From NCBI RefSeq assembly GCF_900103285.1, contig NZ_FNGS01000002.1, positions 660,064-724,063 on the forward strand: a stretch of 64,000 bases of DNA, read 5' to 3'. The notes under the pieces are model-generated. The model did not search any database. It was given only the letters and a program-made list of their open reading frames with translations, and was not told the DNA's origin. Positions 26,397 to 35,539 of this stretch are shown here, piece by piece. The DNA comes from Siphonobacter aquaeclarae. Its GTDB lineage: Bacteria > Bacteroidota > Bacteroidia > Cytophagales > Spirosomataceae. The translations under genes and the position numbers were made by a program. Numbering within the stretch: the stretch's first letter is position 1; each line of letters begins with the position of its first letter.

Positions 26397-28985
26397 ATGG
26401 CAAAAAAGGTAGAACCTTCCAAACAATCTTCGCGTAAATCTGCCGGAAATTCGTCCAGAGGCCTGAAGACGACCCTGTTCGGTCCCAGCTCCAAACTGGT
26501 TGTCGGCGGCCTGACGTTATTATTATCCGTCCTGTTACTCTTTGCATTCTTTTCGTACCTGATTTCGGGAGAAGCCGACCAGAGCGTGGTCGGATCGGCC
26601 TTTAACGCACCCCTGCACGATTCCGGCAGTAAGGTGCAGAACTGGCTGGGTGTAACAGGTGCTGTGATTGCGCATTTCTTTATTTTCCGCTGGTTCGGGA
26701 TCGGCGCATTTCTGCTGCTTCCCCTCCTGTTTGTGACGGGCGTGAAGCTGACGTTCGCGCGGGAAATCATGCCGTTGAAACGCCTGACGTATCAGGTGCT
26801 CTTCTACATGTTCTGGCTCAGTTCGTTGTTCGGATTTCTGGTCATGTGGACCGATTCCAAAGCAAACCTGAGTACATTGAGCGGCGGTATCGGCCTGTTT
26901 ATCAACCAGTTTCTTTACAACCTCGTCGGCTGGGGCTCTATTGCCATTATCGCCGCGGCGCTCTTTGTTTTTGTTATTTATTTCTATCGGGTCGATTCGC
27001 TCGAACACGTAGCGGAGAAAGTCGAAGGGATGAAGGTCCCGCGCCCGAGTATCGGCAATCCGCTGAAAAATCTTTTCCGGGAACTGGAGGAAGAAGAGGA
27101 GCCCGAACCCGAAAAACCGGCCCCGCCGGTAAAAACCGAAACACCGAAACCCGCGAAACGGGTAGTTCCTGTTATCATAGAAGAGGACCTTCCGGAAGAG
27201 GAGGAGGAAGAAATCCTTCCCGAAGAAACCGATCAGGAGCTGGAAGAAGTCAGCCGCCTCACCGAAGATGCCCGTCAGGTACTCGCCCGGCCGGTTCCGA
27301 GGCCGGTAGAGCCGGCATATGAGCCGGTTGTTTTTGAGATGCCTGTTGTTCCGGCCAAACCGTCACGTACCGCCGCCAAAGCCGAACCGGATTTTATCAT
27401 CGAAACGGCGCCGCCGGAAGAAACGCGGAAACCGGATCCGGAACTCGATCCGGAAGATCGCCTGCAGGCCCTCGGATTGTATGACCCGACGCTGGACCTG
27501 GCCCGGTACCAATTTCCTTCCATCGACTTATTAAAGGAATATCCGGCCGATAAAGCGCAGGTCACCGAGGAAGAGCTCAAGTCGAAAAAGGACACCATCG
27601 TCCGGACGCTGAGCGACTACGGTATTTCGATTGCCAGTATTAAGGCAACTCCCGGGCCGACGGTTACGCTCTACGAAATCGTTCCGTCTGCCGGCGTCAA
27701 AATCTCCCGGATCAAATCCCTGGAAGACGATATCGCGCTCTCGCTCGCCGCACTGGGTATCCGCATCATCGCGCCCATGCCCGGGAAAGGTACTATCGGG
27801 ATCGAGGTTCCGAACAAAAACCGTGAAATGGTCAGTATCCGGACGGTGATTTCGAGCGATAAATTCCAGAAATCCGGCGCAGAATTGCCCGTGGTACTCG
27901 GCAAGACGATCTCGAATGAAATCTTCGTCACCGACCTGGCCAAAATGCCTCACCTCCTCATCGCCGGGGCAACCGGGCAGGGGAAATCAGTCGGCATGAA
28001 CGTGATCCTGGCATCGCTGCTTTACAAAAAGCACCCGGCGCAGCTCAAGTTTGTACTGGTCGATCCGAAGAAGGTAGAGCTCAGCCTTTTCAGCAAGATC
28101 GAGCGGCATTTCCTGGCAAAACTGCCCGGCACCGACGATGCCATTATCACCGACACCAAAAAGGTTATCTACACGCTCAATTCGCTTTGCGTGGAAATGG
28201 ATTCCCGGTATGAATTGCTGAAGAATGGCGGTTGCCGGAACCTGAAGGAATACAACCAGAAGTTTGTTGAGCGCCGGCTCAACCCGGAAAAAGGCCACCG
28301 GTTCCTGCCGTACATCGTGCTGGTTATTGACGAGCTGGCCGATCTGATGATGACGGCCGGAAAGGAAGTCGAAACGCCGATAGCGCGGTTGGCGCAGCTG
28401 GCGCGCGCCATTGGTATTCACCTGATTGTGGCGACGCAGCGGCCTTCTGTTGACATTATCACGGGTAAAATCAAAGCCAACTTCCCCGCTCGTCTGTCGT
28501 TCCGGGTAACGCAGAAAGTTGACTCCCGGACAATTCTCGATACAAGCGGCGCCGACCAGCTCGTCGGGCAGGGAGATATGCTCTTTTTGCAGGGTTCCGA
28601 CATGACCCGCCTCCAGTGTGCCTTTGTGGATACGCCGGAAGTGGACGCCATCTGTGATTACATTGGCGAGCAGCAGGGATACCCCGACGCCTACCTCCTG
28701 CCCGAGTTTGAAGGCGACGAGGCCGGTAATGAGGAAAAAGATGTGGATCTGGGTCAGCTCGATCCGATGTTTAAGGATGCCGCCCGTCTGATCGTGATTC
28801 ACCAGCAAGGTTCTACTTCCCTGATTCAGCGGAAGATGAAGCTGGGCTATAACCGTGCCGGGCGTATCATGGACCAGCTGGAAGCGACGGGGATCGTCGG
28901 GCCGTTTGAAGGTTCGAAAGCCCGGGAGGTACTGGTTCAGAGCGAAGAGCGGCTCGATGAGATATTCAGGGAGTTGCGGCTCTGA
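26397..28985 (+). CDS. ftsK: DNA translocase FtsK
   Basis: An 862-residue FtsK/SpoIIIE translocase that pumps chromosomal DNA at the division septum. The start is chosen at MAKKVEPSKQSSRK, because an ATG 30 codons upstream would add unrelated residues and precede the promoter box. Four membrane segments lie within residues 30-200. An acidic, Pro/Glu-rich linker spans about 215-340. The motor contains Walker A GATGQGKS at 524-531, Walker B VLVIDELADLM and VATQRPSVDIITG. The C-terminal winged-helix gamma domain, which reads KOPS-like polarity sequences, is at about 790-855 (LIQRKMKLGYNRAGRIMDQL). A terminator follows. Confidence 0.97.
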   Translation: MAKKVEPSKQSSRKSAGNSSRGLKTTLFGPSSKLVVGGLTLLLSVLLLFAFFSYLISGEADQSVVGSAFNAPLHDSGSKVQNWLGVTGAVIAHFFIFRWFGIGAFLLLPLLFVTGVKLTFAREIMPLKRLTYQVLFYMFWLSSLFGFLVMWTDSKANLSTLSGGIGLFINQFLYNLVGWGSIAIIAAALFVFVIYFYRVDSLEHVAEKVEGMKVPRPSIGNPLKNLFRELEEEEEPEPEKPAPPVKTETPKPAKRVVPVIIEEDLPEEEEEEILPEETDQELEEVSRLTEDARQVLARPVPRPVEPAYEPVVFEMPVVPAKPSRTAAKAEPDFIIETAPPEETRKPDPELDPEDRLQALGLYDPTLDLARYQFPSIDLLKEYPADKAQVTEEELKSKKDTIVRTLSDYGISIASIKATPGPTVTLYEIVPSAGVKISRIKSLEDDIALSLAALGIRIIAPMPGKGTIGIEVPNKNREMVSIRTVISSDKFQKSGAELPVVLGKTISNEIFVTDLAKMPHLLIAGATGQGKSVGMNVILASLLYKKHPAQLKFVLVDPKKVELSLFSKIERHFLAKLPGTDDAIITDTKKVIYTLNSLCVEMDSRYELLKNGGCRNLKEYNQKFVERRLNPEKGHRFLPYIVLVIDELADLMMTAGKEVETPIARLAQLARAIGIHLIVATQRPSVDIITGKIKANFPARLSFRVTQKVDSRTILDTSGADQLVGQGDMLFLQGSDMTRLQCAFVDTPEVDAICDYIGEQQGYPDAYLLPEFEGDEAGNEEKDVDLGQLDPMFKDAARLIVIHQQGSTSLIQRKMKLGYNRAGRIMDQLEATGIVGPFEGSKAREVLVQSEERLDEIFRELRL

Positions 28986-29006
28986 GAAGAAATATATCCG
29001 TTTTTG

Positions 29007-29039
29007 ATTGTGCCGGCTTTTGCGCCGGCACAATTGTTT
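29007..29039 (+). terminator. Terminator of ftsK
   Basis: Arms ATTGTGCCGGC (29007-29017) and GCCGGCACAAT (29024-29034), perfect 11 bp, six-base loop, followed by TGTTT. Confidence 0.75.
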
Positions 29040-29100
29040 AAGGACCTTTCCGTATTCACATTTTTTAACCAGGCTCCATTAAACCCGCCTCCGTAAAAAG

Positions 29101-29108
29101 TATCTTTG
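29101..29108 (+). promoter_or_regulatory. -7 box of the LolA-like gene
   Basis: TATCTTTG, an exact TAnnTTTG match, 25 bases before the ATG at 29134. Confidence 0.55.
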
Positions 29109-29133
29109 TGGCGGTTATTCAACGAAATACAGC

Positions 29134-29757
29134 ATGAACATTCGCGTTGCGGTTATTTTTAATCTATTGATTTTCAGTTTTTTCTCCTCGAATGCGCAGG
29201 ACAAACGCGCCAGCGCCATTCTGGATGCCATGAGCAAAAAATATAAGTCCCTGCAGTCTTTCAGCGCGCTGTTTACCTACGGCGCCGACGGCAATTCGAG
29301 CTACAAGGGAGACATCACCACCAAGTCCGGAAAGTACCGCCTGAAACTGGCCGGTCAGGAAGTATACAACGACGGCAAAACGGTTGCTACCTATGTGAAG
29401 GAAACGAACGAGGTAAACCTGTCGAACTACGAACCCGGCGAAGGCGACTTCAACCCGGCCAAGATCTATACGATTTACAAAAAGGGATATAAGTATTCCC
29501 TGGCGGAGGAGACGAAAGACGGAAATGCCGTCATCGAGCTGGTACCTCAAAACAAGGCGGCGAAAATTGCCAAAGTACGGATTACCGTCGGCAAGAAAGA
29601 CAGCGCTATCAAGAGCTGGCAGATTACGGAGAAATCGGGCAATAAGCAGAGCTTCCGCATCGACCGGTTTACGCCGAACGTCGCCGTCGCTGATAATTTC
29701 TTTACGTTCGACAAAAGCAAATACCCGGGCGTGGAAGTAGTCGACCTCCGGGATTAA
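29134..29757 (+). CDS. LolA-like outer membrane lipoprotein carrier
   Basis: A 207-residue periplasmic protein with a signal peptide (MNIRVAVIFNLLIFSFFSSNAQ). Residues 25-205 follow the LolA beta-sheet fold: ILDAMSKKYKSLQSFSALF at the start, GKYRLKLAGQEVYNDGKTV, then VELVPQNKA-type and IKSWQITEKSGN segments. The fold is a half-barrel that shields the acyl chains of lipoproteins in transit to the outer membrane. Bacteroidota carry several LolA-like paralogues, so this may not be the main LolA. It lies between ftsK (upstream, with terminator) and the convergent purQ. In some other bacteria lolA follows ftsK, and the same order here supports the call. Confidence 0.87.
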   Translation: MNIRVAVIFNLLIFSFFSSNAQDKRASAILDAMSKKYKSLQSFSALFTYGADGNSSYKGDITTKSGKYRLKLAGQEVYNDGKTVATYVKETNEVNLSNYEPGEGDFNPAKIYTIYKKGYKYSLAEETKDGNAVIELVPQNKAAKIAKVRITVGKKDSAIKSWQITEKSGNKQSFRIDRFTPNVAVADNFFTFDKSKYPGVEVVDLRD

Positions 29758-29769
29758 TGAGTTAACGGC

Positions 29770-29818
29770 AAACAAAAAAAGCTGTCTCCAATGAAGGGGG
29801 ACAGCTTTTTTTGTTTGT
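29770..29818. terminator. Terminator of the LolA-like gene
   Basis: AAACAAAAAAAGCTGTC pairs with ACAGCTTTTTTTGTTT across a 15-base loop, leaving a T-rich 3' arm. It also reads as a terminator on the minus strand for purQ. Confidence 0.8.
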
Positions 29819-29837
29819 ATACCTTCCAAAAAAAAAT

Positions 29838-29906
29838 TCTGTGTATTCCGTGCTTTCTGTGAGAAATCAAAAAACGGTTTCTCACAGAAAGCACAGAATG
29901 CACAGA
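29838..29906. repeat. Long hairpin built from a CTGTG/CACAG word
   Basis: Two 29-base arms (29838-29866 and 29878-29906) are inverted copies with two mismatches, both of which become G-U pairs in RNA, around an 11-base loop. The arms consist of repeated TTCTGTG-like elements (for example TGCTTTCTGTGAGAAA). The hairpin sits between the convergent LolA-like and purQ genes in addition to a normal terminator, so termination alone does not explain it. Confidence 0.85.
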
Positions 29907-29923
29907 AAGAAATTTCTTCTGAA

Positions 29924-30613
29924 TTAAGCCGTTACCGCCAGCAATTGCTCGAGCAGGATCCGGCCGTCGGTATTACCGAGGAGGGGATCAGAAGCCCGTT
30001 CAGGGTGTGGCATGAGGCCGAATACGTTACGGCCTGCGTTGCAGATACCGGCGATATTGTCGAGGCTTCCGTTCGGGTTGGCGGCCTCGGTTACCTGACC
30101 ATCGGCGTCACAGTACCGGAACAGGACCTGATCGTTGTCAATGATCTGTTTCAACGTGGCTTCGTCGGTAAAATAGCGGCCTTCCGCGTGCGCAACGGGA
30201 ACTTTGTAAGCGCGGGTAAGGTCGAGATCTCCGGTAAAGAGCGAGTGGTTGGTCGCTGCACGGAGGTACACGTTCTTGCTGTTGAATTTCTGGTGATCGT
30301 TGCGCAGGAGAACACCGGGCAGCAGGCCGGCTTCAACCAGCACCTGGAATCCGTTGCAGATACCCAGTACGTACCCACCGGCATTGGCGTGCTCGATGAC
30401 TTTGTCCATAATGGGCGAGAACCGGGCGATAGCGCCGCTTCTCAGGTAGTCGCCATAACTGAAACCACCGGGAATGATGAGAAAATCACATCCTTCGAGG
30501 TTGGTCGATTTGTGCCAGAGTTTGACGATCTCCTGACCCAAGATATGTCTGAATACGTGAACGGTATCGTCGTCACAATTCGAACCGGGGAAGACTACTA
30601 CGCCGAATTTCAT
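29924..30613 (-). CDS. purQ: Phosphoribosylformylglycinamidine synthase subunit PurQ
   Basis: A 229-residue class I glutamine amidotransferase that delivers ammonia to PurL in purine synthesis. The start is placed at [16 protein letters not shown], the canonical PurQ N-terminus; an ATG 14 codons upstream adds no homology and lies next to the promoter box. The catalytic triad is visible: C86 in GICNGFQVL and His/Glu in LMPHPERA near the C-terminus. PurQ-specific segments [13 protein letters not shown] and HAEGRYF are present. purL and purS are not in the window. Confidence 0.96.
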   Translation of the reverse strand: MKFGVVVFPGSNCDDDTVHVFRHILGQEIVKLWHKSTNLEGCDFLIIPGGFSYGDYLRSGAIARFSPIMDKVIEHANAGGYVLGICNGFQVLVEAGLLPGVLLRNDHQKFNSKNVYLRAATNHSLFTGDLDLTRAYKVPVAHAEGRYFTDEATLKQIIDNDQVLFRYCDADGQVTEAANPNGSLDNIAGICNAGRNVFGLMPHPERASDPLLGNTDGRILLEQLLAVTA

Positions 30614-30642
30614 TGAATAGTGTGAAAAGCCCTTTAAAGGTG

Positions 30643-30650
30643 CAAAAATA
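30643..30650 (-). promoter_or_regulatory. -7 box of purQ
   Basis: Minus strand TATTTTTG, an exact TAnnTTTG match, 29 bases before the purQ ATG. Confidence 0.55.
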
Positions 30651-30712
30651 CACATTCGCCCGCAGGCTTTCGAATCTGACGGTCTTTATTTCGGGCAGGA
30701 AGACTGAAAAGT

Positions 30713-31090
30713 TCAGATTTTCAGCAATTTACGGACCAGCTCTACAATCTCGGCCGGATTGACCGGTTTCTCGCAGTATCCGTCTACACCGAGCTCAAAT
30801 GCCTGACGCAGATAGGGTTCCTGTCCCATGGACGTCAGGATCACTACCGGAATAGTCGGGTCGATCCGCTGCTTGACGTGGGCGAGAATTTCAAGACCAG
30901 TATAAAAAGGCATCATCAGATCGGTCAGGACAATGTCAGGTCGCCGCGTTGCCAGTACATCCAGGGCCTCTTTCCCGTTTTGCGCTGACACAACGTCGAA
31001 TCCTTCCTTTTGCAAGCGGTAGGTAAGCATTTTGAGCGTTAAACTTTCATCCTCCGCAACCAGAATTGTCGTATTACTTGGGTTGTACAT
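30713..31090 (-). CDS. Single-domain response regulator (REC)
   Basis: A 125-residue CheY-like receiver with no output domain. The acidic pocket (E13/D14), phosphorylation site D57 in DIVLTDLMMP, T86 in VVILTSMG and K108 in YCEKPV are all present, so it should be phosphorylatable. It is divergent from the large CHASE3-GAF hybrid kinase at 31342, with a 251-base gap that must hold both promoters, and so is a likely partner of that CheR/CheB-containing cluster (inference). Single-domain regulators often act in phosphorelays or by protein-protein contact. Confidence 0.92.
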   Translation of the reverse strand: MYNPSNTTILVAEDESLTLKMLTYRLQKEGFDVVSAQNGKEALDVLATRRPDIVLTDLMMPFYTGLEILAHVKQRIDPTIPVVILTSMGQEPYLRQAFELGVDGYCEKPVNPAEIVELVRKLLKI

Positions 31091-31341
31091 AAATTACCGG
31101 GTTAGAACAGAACGCGGCGGGGTACCATGATCCTATAAAATCAATCAGAGGCGAACAGGAAAGGATATTTTTGAACGAGGCGGGAAAGGAACGATTACAT
31201 AGCTGCCAGCGACGCAGCGGTATCTCTCCGCAAGTTATCGCTTTTCCCGTAATTCTGTCAAAATTTTGAGTCTTTGCCCGGAAACACTTCCTAATCCTCT
31301 TATTTTGTCGCTGATGTTTTCCCGTCACGAACCGACTGAGC

Positions 31342-34300
31342 ATGTTTATCCTGTCTGTCAGAAATAAGTTTATCATCGGATTTTCCGTCGGCCTTCTCCT
31401 GCTCATAGGTGTCGGCACGCTTACCTACCTAACGTTCCGGCGGCAGGCCGCGGATTCAGACTGGGTCAGCCATACGTATCAAACGGTGGGCGATCTGGAG
31501 AACATCCGGATTACCGTCCAGCGGATGCAGGTCGCGCAGCGGGACCGGCGGATCAACCCCGACAATCACTACGCCTCCTCCGACTATACCCATGCGCGCC
31601 AGGAACTGGTGCCGGTCATGACCCATCTGAAAGGGCTCATTGTCGACAACCTCGCCCAGACGCAGCGGCTTTCCCGCGTGAACGAATTGCTGGACGATCT
31701 CTACCTGTTCTGGGGAAAGCCTGAGCATGGTACGCACAGCATGGCGGTACTCGCTGAAGAATCGAAACGGCTGAAAGCGGTTCAGTCTCTCCTTTTCCAG
31801 ATGACGGATATCGAAAAGATTCTGCTCATTAACCGGGAAAAGGAACGACAGCTCTCCCTTACGCAGGCATCGGTCACGATTTTCGTCGGCATGGGCCTGA
31901 CACTCGCCATTGCAATTCTCCTGATCTACCTCGTTTTGAACGAGCTTACCCAACGGCAAAAGGCCCAGAAGGAGCTCAAACAACGGCTTCGGGAGCTTTC
32001 CCAGGCCAATCAGGCATCCGAACGGCAGAACGAATTGCTGGCCGGTGCCTCCCGGATCAACAATGCCCTTCAGGGACAGCACAGTATCGAAGAACTCGGC
32101 ACCGATATCATCCGCGAGCTGCTTAACCTGCTCCAGATTCCGGCGGGCGTCTTTTACGTCGCGGAGGAAGAGCGCCTTATCAAAAAGGGCGCCATCGGCC
32201 TGACGCAGGGAGATTCCGTTTCCTGGGCATTTGGAGAAGGCCTCGTCGGCCGCGCTGCCGTACGCAAGGAACTTCTGGTGGTCAGCGACGTTCCGGCCGA
32301 CTACTGGAAGCTGCGTTCGGGCGCCGGAGAAGCCCTGCCGGGGCAGGCTGCCTTTTTGCCCCTTTTGATCGACAAGGAAGTAATCGGGTTGCTGGAGCTG
32401 GTATCCTTCGGACCCTTCCGGGACGAACAACTGGACCTCCTCCGGGCCGTCAGCCATAATATTTCCCTGGCCCTGGAAACAGCTGCCGCCCAGGAAATAA
32501 ACACCCGCCTCCTGACGCGCGTCCGCGAGCACCAGGCCGCGCTGGAACGGCAGCAGGAGACGCTCCAGCAGACGAACGAAGAGCTTATCCGCCAGGCCGA
32601 AGTTCTTCAGGCCTCCGAGGAGGAACTGAAAGTCCAGGAAGAAGAACTCCGCCAGGTCAATGCCGAACTCGAAGAGCGCAACGAAGCCATGGAATCGGCG
32701 CGGCAGGCCCTTATCGCCAAGGCGCGTGAACTGGAAGTCACCAGCAAGTATAAATCGGAGTTTCTCGCCAATATGTCGCACGAACTCCGAACGCCGCTCA
32801 ACAGCGTGCTCATTCTCGCCCGGATGCTCGCCGATAACCGGACGGGCAACCTGACCGAAAAGCAGATTGAGCATGCCAAAGTTATTTTCAAATCAGGGAA
32901 CGACCTGCTCGACCTCATCAACGATATCCTCGACCTCTCGAAGATCGAAGCCGGCAAAATTGAGCTCCAGATCGAGCGCATTTCTACCCGTACGCTCGTG
33001 ACAGATATGGAAGAGCTGTTTGCAGTAGTCGGAGATGAAAAAGGCATCGAATTCCGGACGGTAATTGAAAGCGGCTCGCCGGCGATGCTGTCGACCGATT
33101 ACCACCGTGTCGAACAAATTCTCAAGAACCTCCTCTCAAACGCCTTCAAGTTTACGCCGAAAGGCGGTACTATTTCGTTGACGGTGAGCCCGGAAGAAGA
33201 CCGCATCCGCCTGGCTGTCCGCGATACCGGGATTGGCATTCCTCCCGAAAAGCAGCGCATTATTTTCGATGCTTTCCGCCAGGCAGACGGGTCTACCAAC
33301 CGCAAGTTCGGCGGTACGGGTCTCGGACTCGCTATCAGCCGGGAGCTGGCTATTCTGCTCGGCGGCGAAATTCGCCTGGAAAGCGCCGAAGGCGACGGCA
33401 GTACCTTCAGCCTGCTGCTTCCGACGTCTGCGGAAGAGTTCGTCGTTGTGGAAGAAGAGCCCGTCCTGAAAACCAGAGAGCCTCAACCCGAGCCTGCCCC
33501 TGCCGAGGACGGCAAGCGAACCCTTCTGATCATTGAAGACGATCCGGTCTTCGCCGGCGTACTTAAAGACTTGACGGAGCTGCGCGGCTACCAGGCCATC
33601 GTGGCGCTCGACGGGGAAAAGGGCCTGGAATATGCGCGCCTCTACAAGCCGGTCGCGATGCTGCTTGACATTCAGCTTCCCGGCATCAGCGGGTGGGACG
33701 TGCTCAAAGTCCTCAAAAAAGATCCCGACCTCAAACACATTCCTGTCCATATTATCTCCGGTTCGGACGAGCCCAGAAATTCGCTGAACGGCGCGGTTAC
33801 CTTCCTCAAAAAGCCGGTTTCGCAGCAAGCGCTGGATGAAGCCTTCCGCCTCATTGGCGAGGACTCTCCCCTGCCGATGAAAAAGGTACTCGTCCTCGTG
33901 GGCGACTACCTGCGCGACAGCTCCCTCAAAAACTGGCTGGCAGAGCGGGATCTGGAAATCCAGCTCCGGTATGTTTCGACGTTCCAGCAACTGGCAGAAG
34001 CATTGCCCGGAGATACGTACGACTGCATCCTGATCGACGAAGGCAGCGACGCCGAGTATGTTGCCGCAGGCCTCGAAGATCTGCGCTCGGCACTGGCTTC
34101 CCGGCCGGTCCCGGTTATTCTCTTCCTGAATCATGACCTGACGCCCAACGATGAAATCCAGCTGAAGAAAGTAACGGACGTTATCATCCGGAATTCGCAG
34201 CTGGCCAAAGACCGCCTGCTCGACGAAATGGAGCTGTTCCTTTTCAAAATCGAGAACAAGCCGGCCACGCCGCTGCCACAGGCCGAAATGCCGCAGAAAG

Positions 34301-34680
34301 ACCTCAAAGGGAAGAAAGTACTGGTCGTGGACGACGACATGCGCAATGTCTTTGCGCTCTCCACGTTGCTGGAAGAGCAGGAAATGGAGGTTGTCACGGC
34401 CGGAGACGGTCGCGAAGCCCTCGATTTGCTGAGCGCCAACCCGGATACCGATATCATTTTGATGGACATCATGATGCCGGAAATGGACGGATATGAGGCC
34501 ATGCGGCGTATCCGTTCCGACGTCCGTCATTTTCAGCTTCCGATCATCGCCCTGACGGCAAAAGCCATGCAGGGAGACCGTGAAAAATGCATCGAAGCGG
34601 GCGCTTCCGATTATATTACCAAACCGGTCGACAGCCGGCAGCTGTTCTCCCTCATGCGGGTGTGGTTGTCTCAGGTATGA
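31342..34680 (+). CDS. CHASE3-GAF hybrid histidine kinase with three REC domains
   Basis: An 1112-residue membrane hybrid kinase. TM1 (about 10-30) and TM2 (about 180-203) bracket a CHASE3-like periplasmic helical sensor. A GAF domain (about 230-385) is followed by a long Glu/Gln-rich coiled coil (about 390-475, with repeats such as EEELKVQEEELRQVNAELEE). HisKA carries H480 in ANMSHELRTPLNS, and the HATPase runs to about 700. Three receivers follow. The first (about 730-845, LLIIEDD and LLDIQLPG) and third (about 990-1110, VLVVDDD and ILMDIMMPEMDG) look intact; the middle one (about 850-965) lacks the acidic pocket and seems degenerate. It is the first gene of a four-gene operon with cheR, cheB and a REC-kinase. 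Confidence 0.93.
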   Translation: MFILSVRNKFIIGFSVGLLLLIGVGTLTYLTFRRQAADSDWVSHTYQTVGDLENIRITVQRMQVAQRDRRINPDNHYASSDYTHARQELVPVMTHLKGLIVDNLAQTQRLSRVNELLDDLYLFWGKPEHGTHSMAVLAEESKRLKAVQSLLFQMTDIEKILLINREKERQLSLTQASVTIFVGMGLTLAIAILLIYLVLNELTQRQKAQKELKQRLRELSQANQASERQNELLAGASRINNALQGQHSIEELGTDIIRELLNLLQIPAGVFYVAEEERLIKKGAIGLTQGDSVSWAFGEGLVGRAAVRKELLVVSDVPADYWKLRSGAGEALPGQAAFLPLLIDKEVIGLLELVSFGPFRDEQLDLLRAVSHNISLALETAAAQEINTRLLTRVREHQAALERQQETLQQTNEELIRQAEVLQASEEELKVQEEELRQVNAELEERNEAMESARQALIAKARELEVTSKYKSEFLANMSHELRTPLNSVLILARMLADNRTGNLTEKQIEHAKVIFKSGNDLLDLINDILDLSKIEAGKIELQIERISTRTLVTDMEELFAVVGDEKGIEFRTVIESGSPAMLSTDYHRVEQILKNLLSNAFKFTPKGGTISLTVSPEEDRIRLAVRDTGIGIPPEKQRIIFDAFRQADGSTNRKFGGTGLGLAISRELAILLGGEIRLESAEGDGSTFSLLLPTSAEEFVVVEEEPVLKTREPQPEPAPAEDGKRTLLIIEDDPVFAGVLKDLTELRGYQAIVALDGEKGLEYARLYKPVAMLLDIQLPGISGWDVLKVLKKDPDLKHIPVHIISGSDEPRNSLNGAVTFLKKPVSQQALDEAFRLIGEDSPLPMKKVLVLVGDYLRDSSLKNWLAERDLEIQLRYVSTFQQLAEALPGDTYDCILIDEGSDAEYVAAGLEDLRSALASRPVPVILFLNHDLTPNDEIQLKKVTDVIIRNSQLAKDRLLDEMELFLFKIENKPATPLPQAEMPQKDLKGKKVLVVDDDMRNVFALSTLLEEQEMEVVTAGDGREALDLLSANPDTDIILMDIMMPEMDGYEAMRRIRSDVRHFQLPIIALTAKAMQGDREKCIEAGASDYITKPVDSRQLFSLMRVWLSQV

Positions 34681-34707
34681 CGCGGTAGTGTTAACCCACC
34701 GGATGGA

Positions 34708-35535
34708 ATGAACGATACATCTGATATAACGCCCGAGGAGCTGGACGATCTTATCCAGCTTATCAAAGGACATTACGGATACGATTTCGGCGATTATTCG
34801 CGGGCGTCCCTGACACGGAGAGTCCGCCAGTGTATGGAAAAAGCGAAGATTCCGACGGTATACGACCTCCGGTTTCACCTGCTCAACGAAACGTCCTTTT
34901 TTGCCTGGTTTCTTCAGTCGCTGACGGTCAACGTCACGGAAATGTTCCGTGACCCGGCTTTCTACCGAAACCTCCGGGAAACGGTGATTCCGCGGCTTGC
35001 CTCCTATCCGCTCATCAAGATATGGCATGCCGGCTGCGCCACGGGCGAAGAGGTTTTTTCCATGGCCATTCTCCTGAAAGAAGAAGGACTCCTGGAACGA
35101 ACGCGTATCTATGCAACGGATATCAATCCGGCAAACCTCGAAAAAGCGCGGAAAGGAACCGTTCCGCTGTCAGCGATGAAAGAATACACCGCCAATTACA
35201 TCCGCTCCGGCGGAAAGGCGGAGTTTTCATCCTATTACGAAGCCCGGTACGACGAAGTAGTGATGGACCCGGCCCTGCTGGAGCGGGTACTGTTTTCCCA
35301 GCATAACCTGGTGACAGATCAGGTTTTCAACGAATTTCAGCTGATATGCTGTCGTAATGTGTTGATTTACTTTAACAAAGACCTGCAAAACCGGGTCCTG
35401 AAGTTGTTTTATGACAGCCTGGTACCGTTCGGGTATCTGGCGCTGGGGATGAAAGAATCCCTTTTGTTTATGGATGTCCGGTCGCAGTTCGAGGCCGTCA
35501 GTGAGTCCGTCAAAGTATTCAGAAGAAAAGCGTAA
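34708..35535 (+). CDS. CheR-type protein-glutamate methyltransferase
   Basis: A 275-residue CheR. An N-terminal helical domain (about 1-75, including GYDFGDYSRASLTRRVRQ) precedes the S-adenosylmethionine-binding domain with IKIWHAGCATGEEVFSMAI (about 104-122) and the late FQLICCRNVLIYF. CheR methylates glutamates on chemoreceptors, but no chemoreceptor, CheA or CheW is encoded in the window. It is flanked by two histidine kinases and overlaps or abuts cheB, so its target may be a kinase or another non-classical protein (inference). Confidence 0.93.
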   Translation: MNDTSDITPEELDDLIQLIKGHYGYDFGDYSRASLTRRVRQCMEKAKIPTVYDLRFHLLNETSFFAWFLQSLTVNVTEMFRDPAFYRNLRETVIPRLASYPLIKIWHAGCATGEEVFSMAILLKEEGLLERTRIYATDINPANLEKARKGTVPLSAMKEYTANYIRSGGKAEFSSYYEARYDEVVMDPALLERVLFSQHNLVTDQVFNEFQLICCRNVLIYFNKDLQNRVLKLFYDSLVPFGYLALGMKESLLFMDVRSQFEAVSESVKVFRRKA

Positions 35536-35539
35536 CGCA

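Noticed and set aside
26397-28985. Conjugative or phage-type FtsK-like translocase marking a mobile element
   Set aside because: It has the four membrane segments, linker and gamma domain of the chromosomal cell-division FtsK, with housekeeping neighbours.
33136-35028. 630-codon minus-strand frame opposite the hybrid kinase and cheR
   Set aside because: It crosses two well-supported genes and reads as the reverse of kinase and receiver codons; no motifs are present.
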